Positions 49,709 to 59,615 are shown, numbered from the stretch's first letter. The stretch: DNA of 64,000 bases from Ahaetulla prasina (GCF_028640845.1 NC_080540.1:281252524-281316523), one strand, 5' to 3'. Numbers and translations: made by a program. The notes: generated by a model from the letters alone, not told the origin.

Positions 49709-50503
49709 TCATGATTGCCAAAATCCACGTTCTCGAGGTACAGGTACTGAAGCGTCCAATGTTCCAAGCGCAAAGTCCACAAATGGTTTCCAAGTCTTCC
49801 AGAAAATATCTTCTTTATACACACCACTTCTAATTTTAATATCACATGTCATTTTATCATTTAAAGCTAATTTCCACATTTCAGAATTCCACTCTTCTAT
49901 TCTAAAAATCACATCCAGTTTCCAATATCTAGCTATTATAATTCTACCTATTATAATCATAATTCTAATCAATTCTTTTTCATATTTTGTTAATTCTATT
50001 TCCTTAATTACCAACAATAATATAGTTTCCACTCTCAATGTTATTACTTTCCCCATTATTTCAAATATCATTTTCTCCAATTGTTGCCAAAACTTTTTAA
50101 CCTTATCACAATTATACCACATATGTTCATAAGTCCCCAATTCCAACTCACATCTCCAACATTTTTTACTAGTTTTTTTATCCATTTGTGACAATCTTAC
50201 TGGAGTCAAATACCATTTCCAAACAACTTTATAATTGTGCTCTTTAATCCTTATAGATAAAGTTCTCATAATTCTACTCTTCCAATTCACATTCCAATCT
50301 GATTCTGGTATTTCAATATTAAGATCTTTTTCCCAATTTGTCCTCATCACTCTTTGTAATTTTTCATCAGAATTTATAATCTTATAAACCCTACTAACGA
50401 GTCCCTTTAGCCCAATTTCATCTTTCATAATCCGAGATACTAAATATTCAAATTCAGTTTCACATCTATTTATCGAATAATTTTCCTTTAGTTTTTTGTC
50501 CAT
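49709..50503 (-). pseudogene. L1 ORF2 C-terminal region with Cys-rich motif
   Basis: 264 codons open. SLSIRIKEHNYKVVWKWYLT is followed by KKCWRCELELGTYEHMWYNC, the C-x2-C-x7-H-x4-C type motif seen near the end of L1 ORF2 proteins, then the FWQQLEKMIFEIMG helix and a final basic-aromatic part. It is separated from the preceding segment by a frame change near 50510-50535. Confidence 0.8.
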
Positions 50504-50535
50504 TTTCTATCTGTATTTTTCAAACCAACTTAACC

Positions 50536-51470
50536 CTAATTTTTCAATAATTTCTTTATTCCTCCTTTCATTCCCATAACTTTTATCCAATCTCTAATAA
50601 TTTCTATATTTTCCTCTTTAATCACTTCATTACGTTTTATATTATTTTTAATCGACCAAATTCCAGTTGTCTCCCCCAAAAAGATTATATCCGGAATTAA
50701 AATTTTAACAAATTTGTTCCACATTTTACTTAATCCCTTTAACCAATAACTTCTACTTACACATTTTAAATTTGCTTTATCTAAAAACCACCTTGATCCA
50801 AATTTCTCTATATCCCTTAACTCTAAATCTCTCCAATAATTATCTTCACCTTTAAGTATTTTTACCACTATCCGGATACCATACGCACAATAATAATTGA
50901 ATAATTTGGGGATTCCTAATCCGCCTTCCTTTTGATTTTGATACCACATTTTCTTCACTAATCTGGGTCTTTTGCCACCATTGCAAAATTTATCCAGTTT
51001 TTTCTGATATCCTTCAATATCTTTCTCTGTCAGATTTAGTGGTAGCATCTCGAATAAAAAGTTGAACTTGGGCAGCAGCATCATCTTACACATTGCAATT
51101 CTACCAAACCAAGACAACTTTAAAATTTTATATTTATCTATCTTCTTCTCAATTTCGTTAATCACCACATCATAATTAAGTTTTTTCAATTCTTTAACCT
51201 TAAGTGAAAGCACTATACCCAAATATTTCAATGTGTTTTTAATCCTTATCCCAAATTGCTCTTGCATATTCTCAGACTCATTACCATTACTATCCATCAA
51301 TAATTCTGACTTTGACCAATTTACTTTCAATCCTGTCATTTCTTCAAATTCTATCAAATGCTTATATATCTTTTCAAATCTTTCTCTACATTTTCAAAAT
51401 AATTAAAGTATCATCCGCATACAAATTTATCTTATACCCTTATATCCTTCTAGTTCTTCATCTTTTCTAT
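50536..51470 (-). pseudogene. L1 ORF2, RT end and thumb/linker
   Basis: Upstream of 51357 the minus strand encodes YADDTLI (about 51400-51425), out of frame with its neighbours. The open part (273 codons) reads FEEMTGLKVNWSKSELL (motif D), KNTLKYLGIVLSLKVKELKK (motif E region), KLSWFGRIAMCKMMLLPKFN, LDKFCNGGKRPRL and WRDLELRDIEKFGSRWF. This is the standard order for L1 after the catalytic motif. Confidence 0.82.
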
Positions 51471-51477
51471 CATTTTG

Positions 51478-52470
51478 TCAATATTTCCATAGCCAATAAA
51501 AATAATGTTGGGGACAGGGACATCCTTGTCTCGTACCAGCTTCTAATTTTATCTCTTCAGTTAATATTCCATTCACCTTCACTCTTGCACTGCTCTTTTG
51601 GTACAATTTTGAAATAACATGTATAAACTTATTACCAAAGCCTAAAGCCTCCACAATTACTTTAATTGTTTCCCATTGTACAGAATCAAAAGCTTTAAAA
51701 ATATCCAATGATACTATACCAATTTTATCACCATTATATTCAGCTACATCTATAATATTTAATACTCTTCTAACAATATCACTCATGTATCTACCCTTCA
51801 CAAAGCCTACTTGATTATAACTTATATATCTATCTATAAATCTATTTAATCTATTACTTATAATAGCAGTAAATATCTTTGCATCCTGATTAATTAAAGA
51901 AATGGGATAGGACTCAATCCTTTCTAAATCTTTATCTGGTTTAGGAATTAGGGATATCACCGTTCTATTCCATGACGAAGGTACTTCCCCACCATGTAAT
52001 ATTCCATTGAATAATTTTTGCAGTCTTGGTATTATTAATTCTTTAAATTCTTTATAAAACTCAACAGGTAATCCATCCTCACCTGGAGCTTTCCCTAATT
52101 TTAATTTTTGTATTATTCCATTAATCTCATCTTGTGTTATATCTTCTTCCATCAATTCCTTATATGTTTGATCAATTTTCACCACATACTTTTCTAAATA
52201 ACTCTGCAATTTTCCCCGATTAATTGATTTCTTTGAATATAGATTCTGAAAAAAGTTTCTAACCACTTCACATTTCTCTAATTTTTTATAACATCTTATA
52301 CCTCTATCATCTATCAAAACTCCAATTTCTCTCTTCTCTCTTTTATCTTTCGCCATCTTTGCCAATAATTTAGAATTTCTATTACTAAATTCAAAAAAAT
52401 TCCTATTTAAAAATCTCAAATTTCTTTTTACTAACTCTGTATCTTCTTCTATCATTTTATTTCTTAACAT
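51478..52470 (-). pseudogene. L1 ORF2 reverse transcriptase core
   Basis: 330 codons open. KLGKAPGEDGLPVEFYKEFK, RTVISLIPKPDKDLERIESY, PISLINQDAKIFTAIISNRL, SYNQVGFVKGRYMSDIVRRV, IVSLDIFKAFDSVQW (motif A with catalytic D) and EIKLEAGTRQGCP (motif B). The frame is lost immediately after GTRQGCP, consistent with one missing base. The catalytic DD of YADD lies in the following segment. Confidence 0.88.
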
Positions 52471-52471
52471 A

Positions 52472-53470
52472 TTAAGCTCCTGAAGAATTATTTTCTTTAG
52501 TAAGCAAAAATTGATTTTCCAATTCTTTAATCTTATTTTTATCTCTTTCCATTTTAATTTTATAATTTTTATATTTCCTACTTGATAATTTAATACTCTC
52601 CCCTCTAAACACCGCTTTCATCGCATCCCAAACAATTTCAAATTTAACCTCCCCGTTATCATTTAATCTCCAACTTTCCTCCAATTTTTTAAGTATCCAT
52701 TTTTTATCCTTTTCATTTTATACAATTTCTCGTCATATCTCCAATAGCTTCTTTTTTCTCAAAATTAAAATCTAAGTCCACCATAACTTCTGCATGATCA
52801 GAATCTTTAAAATTCCCACATCTACCTTATCCACATTATTCAACAAATCTTTAGAAAGAAAAATATAATCAATTCTAGAATATGTATTATATATCTTAGA
52901 AAAAAGTGTATACTCTCTCAATTCCTTTAACCTCTCTCCACACATCAACCACGCCGTTTGAAGCATCCACATATTTAAAATCCCCATTTATTTGCTCCTC
53001 CACAGCGGGTGGGATTAGTACTGTCTATTTTATCTCTGATTAAATTAAAATCCCCAGCCACAATTACTTTCCTACACTTTCATTCTCCAAAATTTTGTTA
53101 TTTTTCAAGAAATTCTCTTTGTTTTTCATTCGGTAAATATAAATTAACAAGTGTCACTTTTTCCTCATTAAGATTTCCAACAATTATTACATATCTTCCA
53201 TCTTCATCCAAAATTACCTTATGTTTTCAAAGTACACCCTATCTGATATCAGTGTTGCAACTCCTCTAGCTTTTGAAGTTCCAAATGCTTTTCATATATT
53301 TGCATACCTTTTATATACATTCTATTTGAATCTTCAGATTTCTGATGAGTTTCTTGTAAAAATAAAATGTCTGGTAAATCCTTTTAATCTTAAGCTCCAA
53401 TCTTCTTCTTTTAATCTGATTCCTGTACCCTTCACATTCCATGACATTATTTTTATAACTCCCATTTAAA
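52472..53470 (-). pseudogene. L1 ORF2 endonuclease and linker, heavily broken
   Basis: Recognisable pieces are a WNVKGTG-like start near 53440, TYSRIDYIFLSKDLLNNV (52860-52900; the SRIDYIF block of L1 endonucleases) and the linker WRLNDNGEVKFEIVWDAMKA then FRGESIKLSSRK (52472-52684). Several frame changes and missing stretches separate them, so the nuclease is dead. Confidence 0.72.
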
Positions 53471-54041
53471 ATATAAATTTTTAATCCTATCCCGCATCTT
53501 CCTTTCTGTGCCCCCACCACCCGACATTAAACTACCATATAAACAACAATAAGAAAACAAAAAAAACAAAACAAAACAACAATAAAGTACAAACAATCTT
53601 CTTCCCCACATCCTCATCGGTTTCGCCTCTATAAAGAGAATGGGGAGAGGGACGTGCCAATGCCGGGGCACTTCTTTCGGCTGTCTATTTAAATTCATCA
53701 CTCAAAAAAGATAGCGATGACCGCATTCAGCTTCATATTTTCCAAGACTCTTATCTGCTTCTTCTCCTACTGTATCCTCACGACTCTTCTTCTGTTCAAC
53801 CAACACAGGTGATATTTCTTTCCTCTTTAACCCTTTGGAGTCTTGCCTCCAATAGCCCCTTTTCTTCTTCTGAGATTGATGTTTCCACGTATGTTCCACC
53901 CATCTGAAGCATTTGATCTTTTATCTCCATTAAATCCTCCATCTCAATCAGTCCAAGCTCCGTAAATATAATAATGCATCTATATCTGGGGTGATTGTAC
54001 GCATCCTTCCTTTATAAAAAATTTCAATTGTTGTGGTGGCC

Positions 54042-54707
54042 TCAATTGTATTTAATTCCATTATCTCTCAAAACTTTTGTAATTGGTTTTAAAAAAAATC
54101 TCCATGCCCTTTCTTCTCTTGATATATCCGGGAAGACTTGAATAGTCTTCCCTTCAAACTTCAAAGCATCTCCCAACTCTCTTAACTTGGCCATAACTTC
54201 CAACTTATCACCAAGATTTGCGAACCTGACAAGCACATTCCTGTTAGAACCATTTTGCCTTCTATATCCAATTCTAAAAACGCTTGCCAGGTCTGCTATT
54301 GTGAACGTAAGTTGCGTATCCAAATCATTAATCCATTTCAAAACCCGCTGTTTCAATTTATCTTCCCTTTCTTCCGAGATTCCTCTGATAACAAAATTAT
54401 ATTTCCTCATCTCTTCTTCCAAAAGACAAATTCTCTTATCTTGCTGCTCATTTTTATAAAATATTTTGCCAATTTGCCGATCTGCTTTTGCCTCATGCAC
54501 ATGCAGCTGCTCCATTTCATCTTTAATCATTGTCATTTCCTCTTTTTGTTTAACAAAGTTATCATCCATATCTTGCTTTAAATTTTGCACTTCGGATGTC
54601 AGTTTAAATGTCAAATTATCTATACGCTCTGATAGTGCTGCTATTTTTTCCCCAATTTTATTTAAAGCTGCAGCAATTTGCTGCGTTTCTGAAAGTTGTT
54701 GAGTCAT
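54042..54707 (-). pseudogene. L1 ORF1 protein, nearly complete
   Basis: The likely start is the methionine of MTQQLSETQQIAAAL (codon at 54705-54707) instead of the upstream one, because what precedes is low-complexity F/K. Residues about 10-100 are a coiled coil (KIGEKIAALSERIDNLTFKL, then DNFVKQKEEMTMIKDEMEQL). An RRM-like part follows with KYNFVIRGISEEREDKLKQR and NVLVRFANLGDKLEVMAKLR, then a C-terminal domain with LKFEGKTIQVFPDISREERA. The frame ends at KYN; a frame change near 54045 cuts off the last ~30 residues. ORF1p binds L1 RNA as a trimer. Confidence 0.85.
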
Positions 54708-54759
54708 TTTGAAAAAAAAACAAAAACCAAAAAATTTCTCAAACTGGGATTCCAATTTT

Positions 54760-55504
54760 TCAAAGAGTCTTAGTGAAGATCAAAGGACAGCAGTCAAACC
54801 AATTTTACAGAGGGTCTTGATGAAGATCAAGGGACGACAATCTTTTAATTGAAGCGAAACGGCTTATTTGCACTCGTTAGTAGCTTATCAGTAACTTATG
54901 AGTCATATTCACTCCACAAAGAAACACAATTACCTCACAGCTTAATCAGCGCCATTTTTTCTCCACGTCGGCAGAGAAAAAAAAAAAACAAACCAGCTTG
55001 AACTTCAAAACAAAGTCCTTTTTTTGTTTTCTGTAATATAAACAAGCTATTAATTTCCTCTCAAAAGAAAAATAATTAAAAAAAAATTATCCACTTAATA
55101 AAAGCTTCTTCAGCCAGTCAGCCAGTCAGTCCAGCACAAAAGATCGATCTCTTCAATTAAAATTCTTCTCATTAGCAAATTCAGTCTTTGATATTTCTTA
55201 GCCTCAGCATTTAACACAGAACACGATAATTATAATAAGGAAAGCAAAAGACAGCAGTTTATTCCAAACTCATTGTATCTGCCAGTTCGGTCATCCCACG
55301 CAGTAAAAACTCCTTAATTCAAGCAGTTTCAGATGACCTACCAGTTTTAAATTCAGTCTGCTGGGCTATTAACACTTCCACTTCACGATTTATTAACTTT
55401 CATCCATAACGGTGCATTCCAAACAGCATTAATCCTCATAAATCTTCATTATTAAGCCCTGTGAAGTGAAGGAAAGGTCCTTACCCCACCACGGTCATGG
55501 CCAC
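54760..55504 (-). other. L1 5' untranslated region
   Basis: No coding sequence. It contains two copies of a TGATGAAGATCAAGGGACGAC-like unit (about 54770-54800 and 54825-54852, roughly 55 bases apart), which may be the remains of a tandem 5' promoter repeat. The 5' end is placed where the copy B duplication begins. Confidence 0.65.
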
Positions 55505-56524
55505 GCCATTTGGAATAGGCATCGACTACCACTAGGAATGTTTGCCCATGGAAGGGGCCGGCAAAATCGATGTGGATCCTAGACCATGGGCCCTGGGGTT
55601 TCTCCCACTCTCGAGTTGAGGCCGTTGGTAGTAGTGGTCTGGACTCCTGGCAGGCTTGGCATTTTCCTACCCTGTCACTAATCTCCGTGTCCATCAAGGG
55701 CCACCACACATAGCTCCTTGCTAAACCCTTCATTCTCACGATCCCAGGGTGGCCCTCGTGCAGGAGTTCCAAAACTTTTTTCCGCAATTTCTCCGGGATC
55801 ACCACTCTATCCCCCCAGAGCAAACACCCTTCTTGAGCCGACAACTCCCCGCGTTTCTTTACATATTCCTTAAACGCCGCGCAGCGGCCATCCTCTTGCA
55901 CCCAACCAATTACAGTTCTTATTGTAATGTCCTTGTAAGCCCGAGCCACCTCCTTGAAGTGACTGGACCAGAGTCCAAAGAGTCAATTAGCAGGACGGGT
56001 GTGCCCGGAGTGGGGTCTTCGATAGTCTCTGGTAATGGGCATCTGCTCAAAGCGTCCGCATGCCCTAACTCCTTTCCTGGCCGATGCAGTAATTTGTAAG
56101 AATACGCAGCCAGAAAGATAGTCCATCGGGTCAGTCTAGGCGAAAGTGCCACGGGCGTTGGTGTCGCCTGCCAGCAGACCTAGTAGGGGTCTATGGTCTG
56201 TGACTATTTCGAAGTCACGACCAAATACATATTCATGGAACTTCTTTACCCCGGAGACTATGGCCAAGGCTTCTCTATCTAGCTGGCTATAGTTTCTTTC
56301 AGCCGATGACATTGTTCGGGAGTAAAATGCTATAGGGGCTTCTGTGCCATTTGGTAACCTGTGGCTGAGCACAGCCCCACCCGTAGGGAGATGCATCACA
56401 AACTAACACCAATGGCAGCGTGCCATTGTATTGAATCAGTAGGCTATTGCTAGACAGAAGGTTTTTTACTGCTTCGAATGCCCTAGCTTCCGCCTTTCCC
56501 CAAGACCACACAGCTGTCTTTGTT
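55505..56524 (-). pseudogene. direct duplication flanking the L1, copy B: broken RNase H-integrase
   Basis: Repeats 48551-49587 with 17 fewer bases. The differences are nearly all short deletions (near 55875-55900, 55938, 55955, 56160 and 56375-56385) with almost no substitutions. These break the frame into four pieces: integrase zinc finger and first catalytic D (55452-55949), the HRPGKELGHADALSR part, the RNase H E and D part, and the RNase H start. Sequence continues without gap into Gypsy RT at 56525, so this is the copy attached to the element's 5' part. Confidence 0.92.
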
Positions 56525-57240
56525 AGTAATTTATGTAGCGGTTCGGCTATGGTCGCCTTATTTTTCAAAAAAACCGCGTAAAGTTGACCAGACCTAAGAA
56601 TGCCTGTAACTCCGTTTTGTTTTGGGAGCTGGGGCCTTCCTGATTGCCCTAACCTTGCTCCCAGTGGGGTGGATTCCTCCCCTGCCTATCCGATAGCCCA
56701 GGAATTCCACGGATCCTACCCCGATCTGGCATTTATTCATTTGACTTTGAGACCGGCGGACCGGAAAATGCTCAAAACTTTTCTCAGCCGTACCCCTAAG
56801 TCTTCTAGATTGTCATGGATACCAGTACGTCATCAAAGCACGGTACCACCGGGAGTCCCTGCAATAGCCGCCCATTAGGTTCTGAAATAACCCTGGAGCC
56901 ACACTAACCCCAAACTGTAACCGGGTGCATTTAAAAGCACCCTGTGCGTTACGATTGTTTGTGCTCGCCGTGCTGCTATCTACGGGTAACTGCTGATAGG
57001 CTTGGGCCAAGTCTAGCTTGGCGAAAACCTGGCCTTGCCCCAAAGAGTGCAGTAAGTGTTGTACTACTGGGACGGGTAGGCACTCTTCTGCAACGCTTTA
57101 TTAAGCGTTGCCTTGTAGTCAGCACAACCGGACCGACCCGTCCGGTTTGATCGGGGTGACTATGGGTGTCTCCCACTTTGCATGGTCAACTGGCACTAGT
57201 ATTCCCTGGCTTACTAGTTTGTCCAGCTCCCGGTCAATTT
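56525..57240 (-). pseudogene. Gypsy reverse transcriptase, damaged and shortened
   Basis: Recognisable in different frames are VFAKLDLAQAYQQLPVD (about 57020-56970, motif with catalytic D), FKCTRLQFGVSVAPGLFQNL (about 56945-56890), a shifted equivalent of the FDDVLV motif near 56830, and LHKLLTKTAVWSW at the junction. An ETPIVTPIKPDG-like piece lies near 57130-57170. The region is shorter than a complete RT and shifts frame many times, almost always by small losses, like copy B next to it. Confidence 0.75.
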
Positions 57241-58613
57241 TGGGCTTTAGGGCACGGAACCCTCCTAGCCTTTAACCGGATAGGGGCAACCTGTGGGTCA
57301 AGGTTAAAGGAGATCGGGGTCCTCGTACTTGCCCCAAACAGTCTTTGAAGACGCCACCGAACTCCTTCATTAGTTCGTCCTTTAGGTCGACGTCGTTTGA
57401 AGACTCCGGTCACTCCCATGCCCAATGCCCGGAACCAGTCCAGTCCCAACAAGCTCGGCAAGGTTCCGTCGACCACGGTGATGGGCAGGGTCTTCTTGTG
57501 CTGTCCATACTTGACTTGGACAGACGTTACCCCTCGGACGGGGATGCGATTTCCTTGGTAATCTTGTACCCTTAGTTTCTGTGGTTGCAGCTTGCGCTTC
57601 GCGATGGCGGGCAAGTCTTTCACGAGAGTGTCCCAGGACATGATCGTGATCGATGAACTGGTGTCCACTTCCATTCGGCACGGCACCCCTTCAATGTGTG
57701 TTTTAGTAAAAATCTTTTTTTCAAGGCGCGTGGCTGCTTGACCCACTCCCACGGCAGTCTGATTAAGCTTCGCGCCTTTTTTGAATCGACCAATCACGGG
57801 CCGCTTCGCCATTCCCGCGCTCTGATTGATCGGTTTGAATTTTTGGCGGGAAGGTTGGGGCGCTCGACAGGCCTGCGCTATGTGCCCCTTCCTTTCGCAC
57901 CGCCGACAAGTCGCATCCTTAAACTTGCAGTATTGTCGTTGGTGTTGTCCCCTGCAACTCGCGCAGTCGCCCTGGTCTTCTTTCTCTGGCCTCCCGGTGT
58001 GGAAGACTTCTTCCTCTTCCTCGTCGGCCTGGACTTCCTCATTGTGGACCGGGGTTGTTTTCACCCCAGTCCCTGGCGCGATCGGTGTTTGCAGGGTTTC
58101 TGCCGCTTGGGTGTACATCTCATGAGCCCTGGCCTCGTCCAAGGCGACTGCCAGTGTTAGGTTGCTTCTGGACAGCAGCCGCCGTCGCAATCGGATGTCT
58201 CTGACCCCGCAAATGAGTTGGTCGAGTAATGCGTCTTCCAAGTCTCGATATTCGCAATGGTTAGCGGCTTTTCTCAGCGCTGCCATGTACACACGAATCG
58301 ATTCGCCCTCTCGTTGCATCCGTTGCCGTAATTCAAACCTTTGAACGAATTTTGAGGGCGTCGGTGCGTAGTGAGCCCGAAGGGCGGTCTGCAGGGTTTG
58401 CCACGGTACCGACTGTACCGGCGTTGGCTCCGAAAGCGACTCTGCGGTGTCGAAAACTTCCGAACCGCAGTGGCTTAGGAAGTACGCTCTCTTCCTGTTG
58501 TCGGAGACTCCCTGGAGTTCGTTCGCTTCAAGGAAGCACTCGAAACGAGCCATGTATGACCCCCATTTTTCTTTAGCTGGGTCGAATGGTGCTGGCGGTG
58601 TGTAGCTGGACAT
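57234..58613 (-). CDS. Gypsy gag-protease frame
   Basis: 459 codons, beginning MSSYTPPAPFDPAKEKWGSY about 100 bases inside the 5' LTR. Residues 1-180 form the capsid-like part (YMARFECFLEANEL, RAYFLSHCGSEVFDTAESL, EGESIRVYMAALRKAANHCE). Two zinc knuckles lie at about 217-247: C-x2-C-x3-H-x4-C and CRRCERKGHIAQAC. The protease begins near residue 310 with MEVDTSSSITIM, where the usual catalytic D-T/S-G has serine in place of glycine, and continues to LPSLLGLDWFRALGM. The frame runs into the start of RT (PIRLKARRVPC) and stops by a frame change. Gag packages RNA; the protease would cut the polyprotein. The DTS substitution suggests a weakened or dead protease. Confidence 0.88.
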   Translation of the reverse strand: MSSYTPPAPFDPAKEKWGSYMARFECFLEANELQGVSDNRKRAYFLSHCGSEVFDTAESLSEPTPVQSVPWQTLQTALRAHYAPTPSKFVQRFELRQRMQREGESIRVYMAALRKAANHCEYRDLEDALLDQLICGVRDIRLRRRLLSRSNLTLAVALDEARAHEMYTQAAETLQTPIAPGTGVKTTPVHNEEVQADEEEEEVFHTGRPEKEDQGDCASCRGQHQRQYCKFKDATCRRCERKGHIAQACRAPQPSRQKFKPINQSAGMAKRPVIGRFKKGAKLNQTAVGVGQAATRLEKKIFTKTHIEGVPCRMEVDTSSSITIMSWDTLVKDLPAIAKRKLQPQKLRVQDYQGNRIPVRGVTSVQVKYGQHKKTLPITVVDGTLPSLLGLDWFRALGMGVTGVFKRRRPKGRTNEGVRWRLQRLFGASTRTPISFNLDPQVAPIRLKARRVPCPKAQN

Positions 58614-58693
58614 CGCTGCTATCCGCCCTTATTTTGCTGGGTTCATGTATTCCTGGTTAGCTCAGCTCTTTCCTGGCGCTCTTTTGCCTCGAG

Positions 58694-58711
58694 ATCCCAT
58701 CCTCGTCGCCA
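58694..58711 (-). other. Gypsy primer-binding site for tRNA-Ser(GCT)
   Basis: The plus strand reads ATCCCATCCTCGTCGCCA, one base from the 5' LTR. This equals the last 18 bases of vertebrate tRNA-Ser(GCT) including the added CCA, as I know that tRNA. The minus strand is therefore its complement, as required for priming. Use of tRNA-Ser fits the Mag lineage. Confidence 0.85.
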
Positions 58712-58712
58712 G

Positions 58713-58901
58713 TGTTAGATTCGGGCAATAACGAGGCAGGAGACCAGATGAATAACAACAGCTCTTTAGTTTATAGTGAACCCAGCAACCAACAACGGAA
58801 AAACCCCTCTTTATATACAGTTCAGTCGGAGGCTTCAGCCAATCAGCAACGTGCTATTTCCCGCTTTAATTTCCCTCCAAAACTCTTAAAGATACATTAC
58901 A
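58713..58901 (-). repeat. Gypsy 5' LTR (189 bp)
   Basis: TGTTAGATTCGGGCAATAAC to AAAGATACATTACA on the plus strand (TG...CA ends on both strands). It is uninterrupted and almost identical to the left LTR outside the insertion. On the minus strand TATATAAAGAGGGG (near 58810) can serve as a TATA box. Confidence 0.93.
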
Positions 58902-58906
58902 GTAAG
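58902..58906. repeat. Gypsy target-site duplication, right copy (GTAAG)
   Basis: Identical to 47239-47243. Confidence 0.9.
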
Positions 58907-59217
58907 AAACATTTTTTTTGCCCTCCCTGGCCCTCAGGAGCATTCTGCAGGCCTCCCAAACCCTCTGTGTGCCACATTTTTCACCCATTATTGCAAAAAC
59001 AGGGGCATTTTTGCCCTCCCCCAGCCCCCAGGAGCACTCTGTAGGCCTCCCAAACCCTCTGCGCACCCCGTTTTTGCAAAAAACGGGCCCATTTTTCACA
59101 AAAATGGGACGAGCGGGGTGAAGCTTCAGGAGGCCAAAAATGGCTGTATTCGATGTATAAGACGCACCAACATTTCCACCCTCCTTTAGGGGTGGGAAGT
59201 GATACTCTGAAAAAATA
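58907..59217. mobile_element. right piece of the TIR element split by Gypsy
   Basis: Contains two similar ~110-base blocks (CCCTCAGGAGCATTCTGCAGG and CCCCAGGAGCACTCTGTAGG, each followed by CCTCCCAAACCCTCTG) and ends with GTATTCGATGTATAAGACGCA, then GTGATACTCTGAAAAAATAT. It completes the element that starts at 47180. Confidence 0.7.
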
Positions 59218-59615
59218 TATGAAGAACGGTTGCAGGAACTCGGTATGTCTAGTTTAATGAAAAGAAGGGCTAGGGGTGACATGATAGCAGTGTTCCAATA
59301 TCTCAGGGGCTGCCACAAAGAAGAGGGAGTCAAGCTATTCTCCAAAGCACCTGAGGGCAGGACAAGAAACAATGGGTGGAAACTAATCAAGGAGAGAAGC
59401 AACTTAGAACTAAGGAAAAATTTCCTGACAGTTAGAACAATTAATAAGTGGAACAACTTGCCTGCAGAAGTTGTGAATGCTCCAACACTGGAAATTTTAA
59501 AGAAAATGTTGGATAACCATTTGTCTGAAAGGGTGTAGGGTTTCCTGCCTGGGCAGGGGGTTGGACTAGAAGACCTCCAAGGTCTTTTCAACTCTGTTAT
59601 TATGAGATTATGATC
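59218..59615 (+). pseudogene. CR1 LINE C-terminus and 3' UTR
   Basis: The frame 59230-59538 reads MSSLMKRRARGDMIAVFQYL, LFSKAPEGRTRNNGWKL, NLELRKNFLTVRTINKWNNL, PAEVVNAPTLEILKKMLDNH and stops. The 3' UTR GGGGGTTGGACTAGAAGACC and TCCAAGGTCTTTTCAACTCTG is the CR1 3' end, followed by a short (ATTATGA)-like tail near 59600. Truncated before the RT. Confidence 0.88.

Larger units (their letters stand above)
49588..55504 (-). mobile_element. L1-clade LINE, near full length, inserted in the Gypsy element
   Basis: The plus strand begins with a run of T (49588-49626, read as the A-rich 3' tail on the minus strand), followed by the coding parts in order ORF2 C-terminus, RT, endonuclease, ORF1 and a 5' region to about 55504. 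Length is about 5.9 kb. The target word on the plus strand, CTTTGTT followed originally by AGTAAT, resembles the TTTT/AA cut preference of L1 endonuclease. Both L1 ends coincide with the ends of a 1-kb direct duplication. ORF2 is broken in several places. The left junction includes an interrupted tail TTTTTTTTTGTTTTTT. Confidence 0.9.
47244..58901 (-). mobile_element. Ty3/Gypsy retrotransposon (Mag-like) with nested insertions
   Basis: The element is on the minus strand and bounded by LTRs at 47244-47600 and 58713-58901, with GTAAG duplicated outside. It has a primer-binding site next to the 5' LTR, a gag-protease frame, a damaged reverse transcriptase, an open RNase H-integrase frame and a polypurine tract beside the 3' LTR. 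Subtracting the L1, the ~1-kb duplication and the LTR insertion leaves about 4.5 kb, near full length for the group. Two zinc knuckles, protease fused to gag, and a primer site for tRNA-Ser point to the Mag lineage. Confidence 0.92.

Noticed and set aside
49588..49793. First ~69 codons of the 713-codon frame before TAVWSWGKAEARAF
   Set aside because: These bases are the L1 A-tail and 3' UTR read through into Gypsy; they are not part of the pol protein.
58691..58712. Possible tRNA-Ser gene
   Set aside because: Only the last 18 bases plus CCA match and they lie beside an LTR; CCA is not genomically encoded in vertebrate tRNA genes, so it is a primer-binding site.
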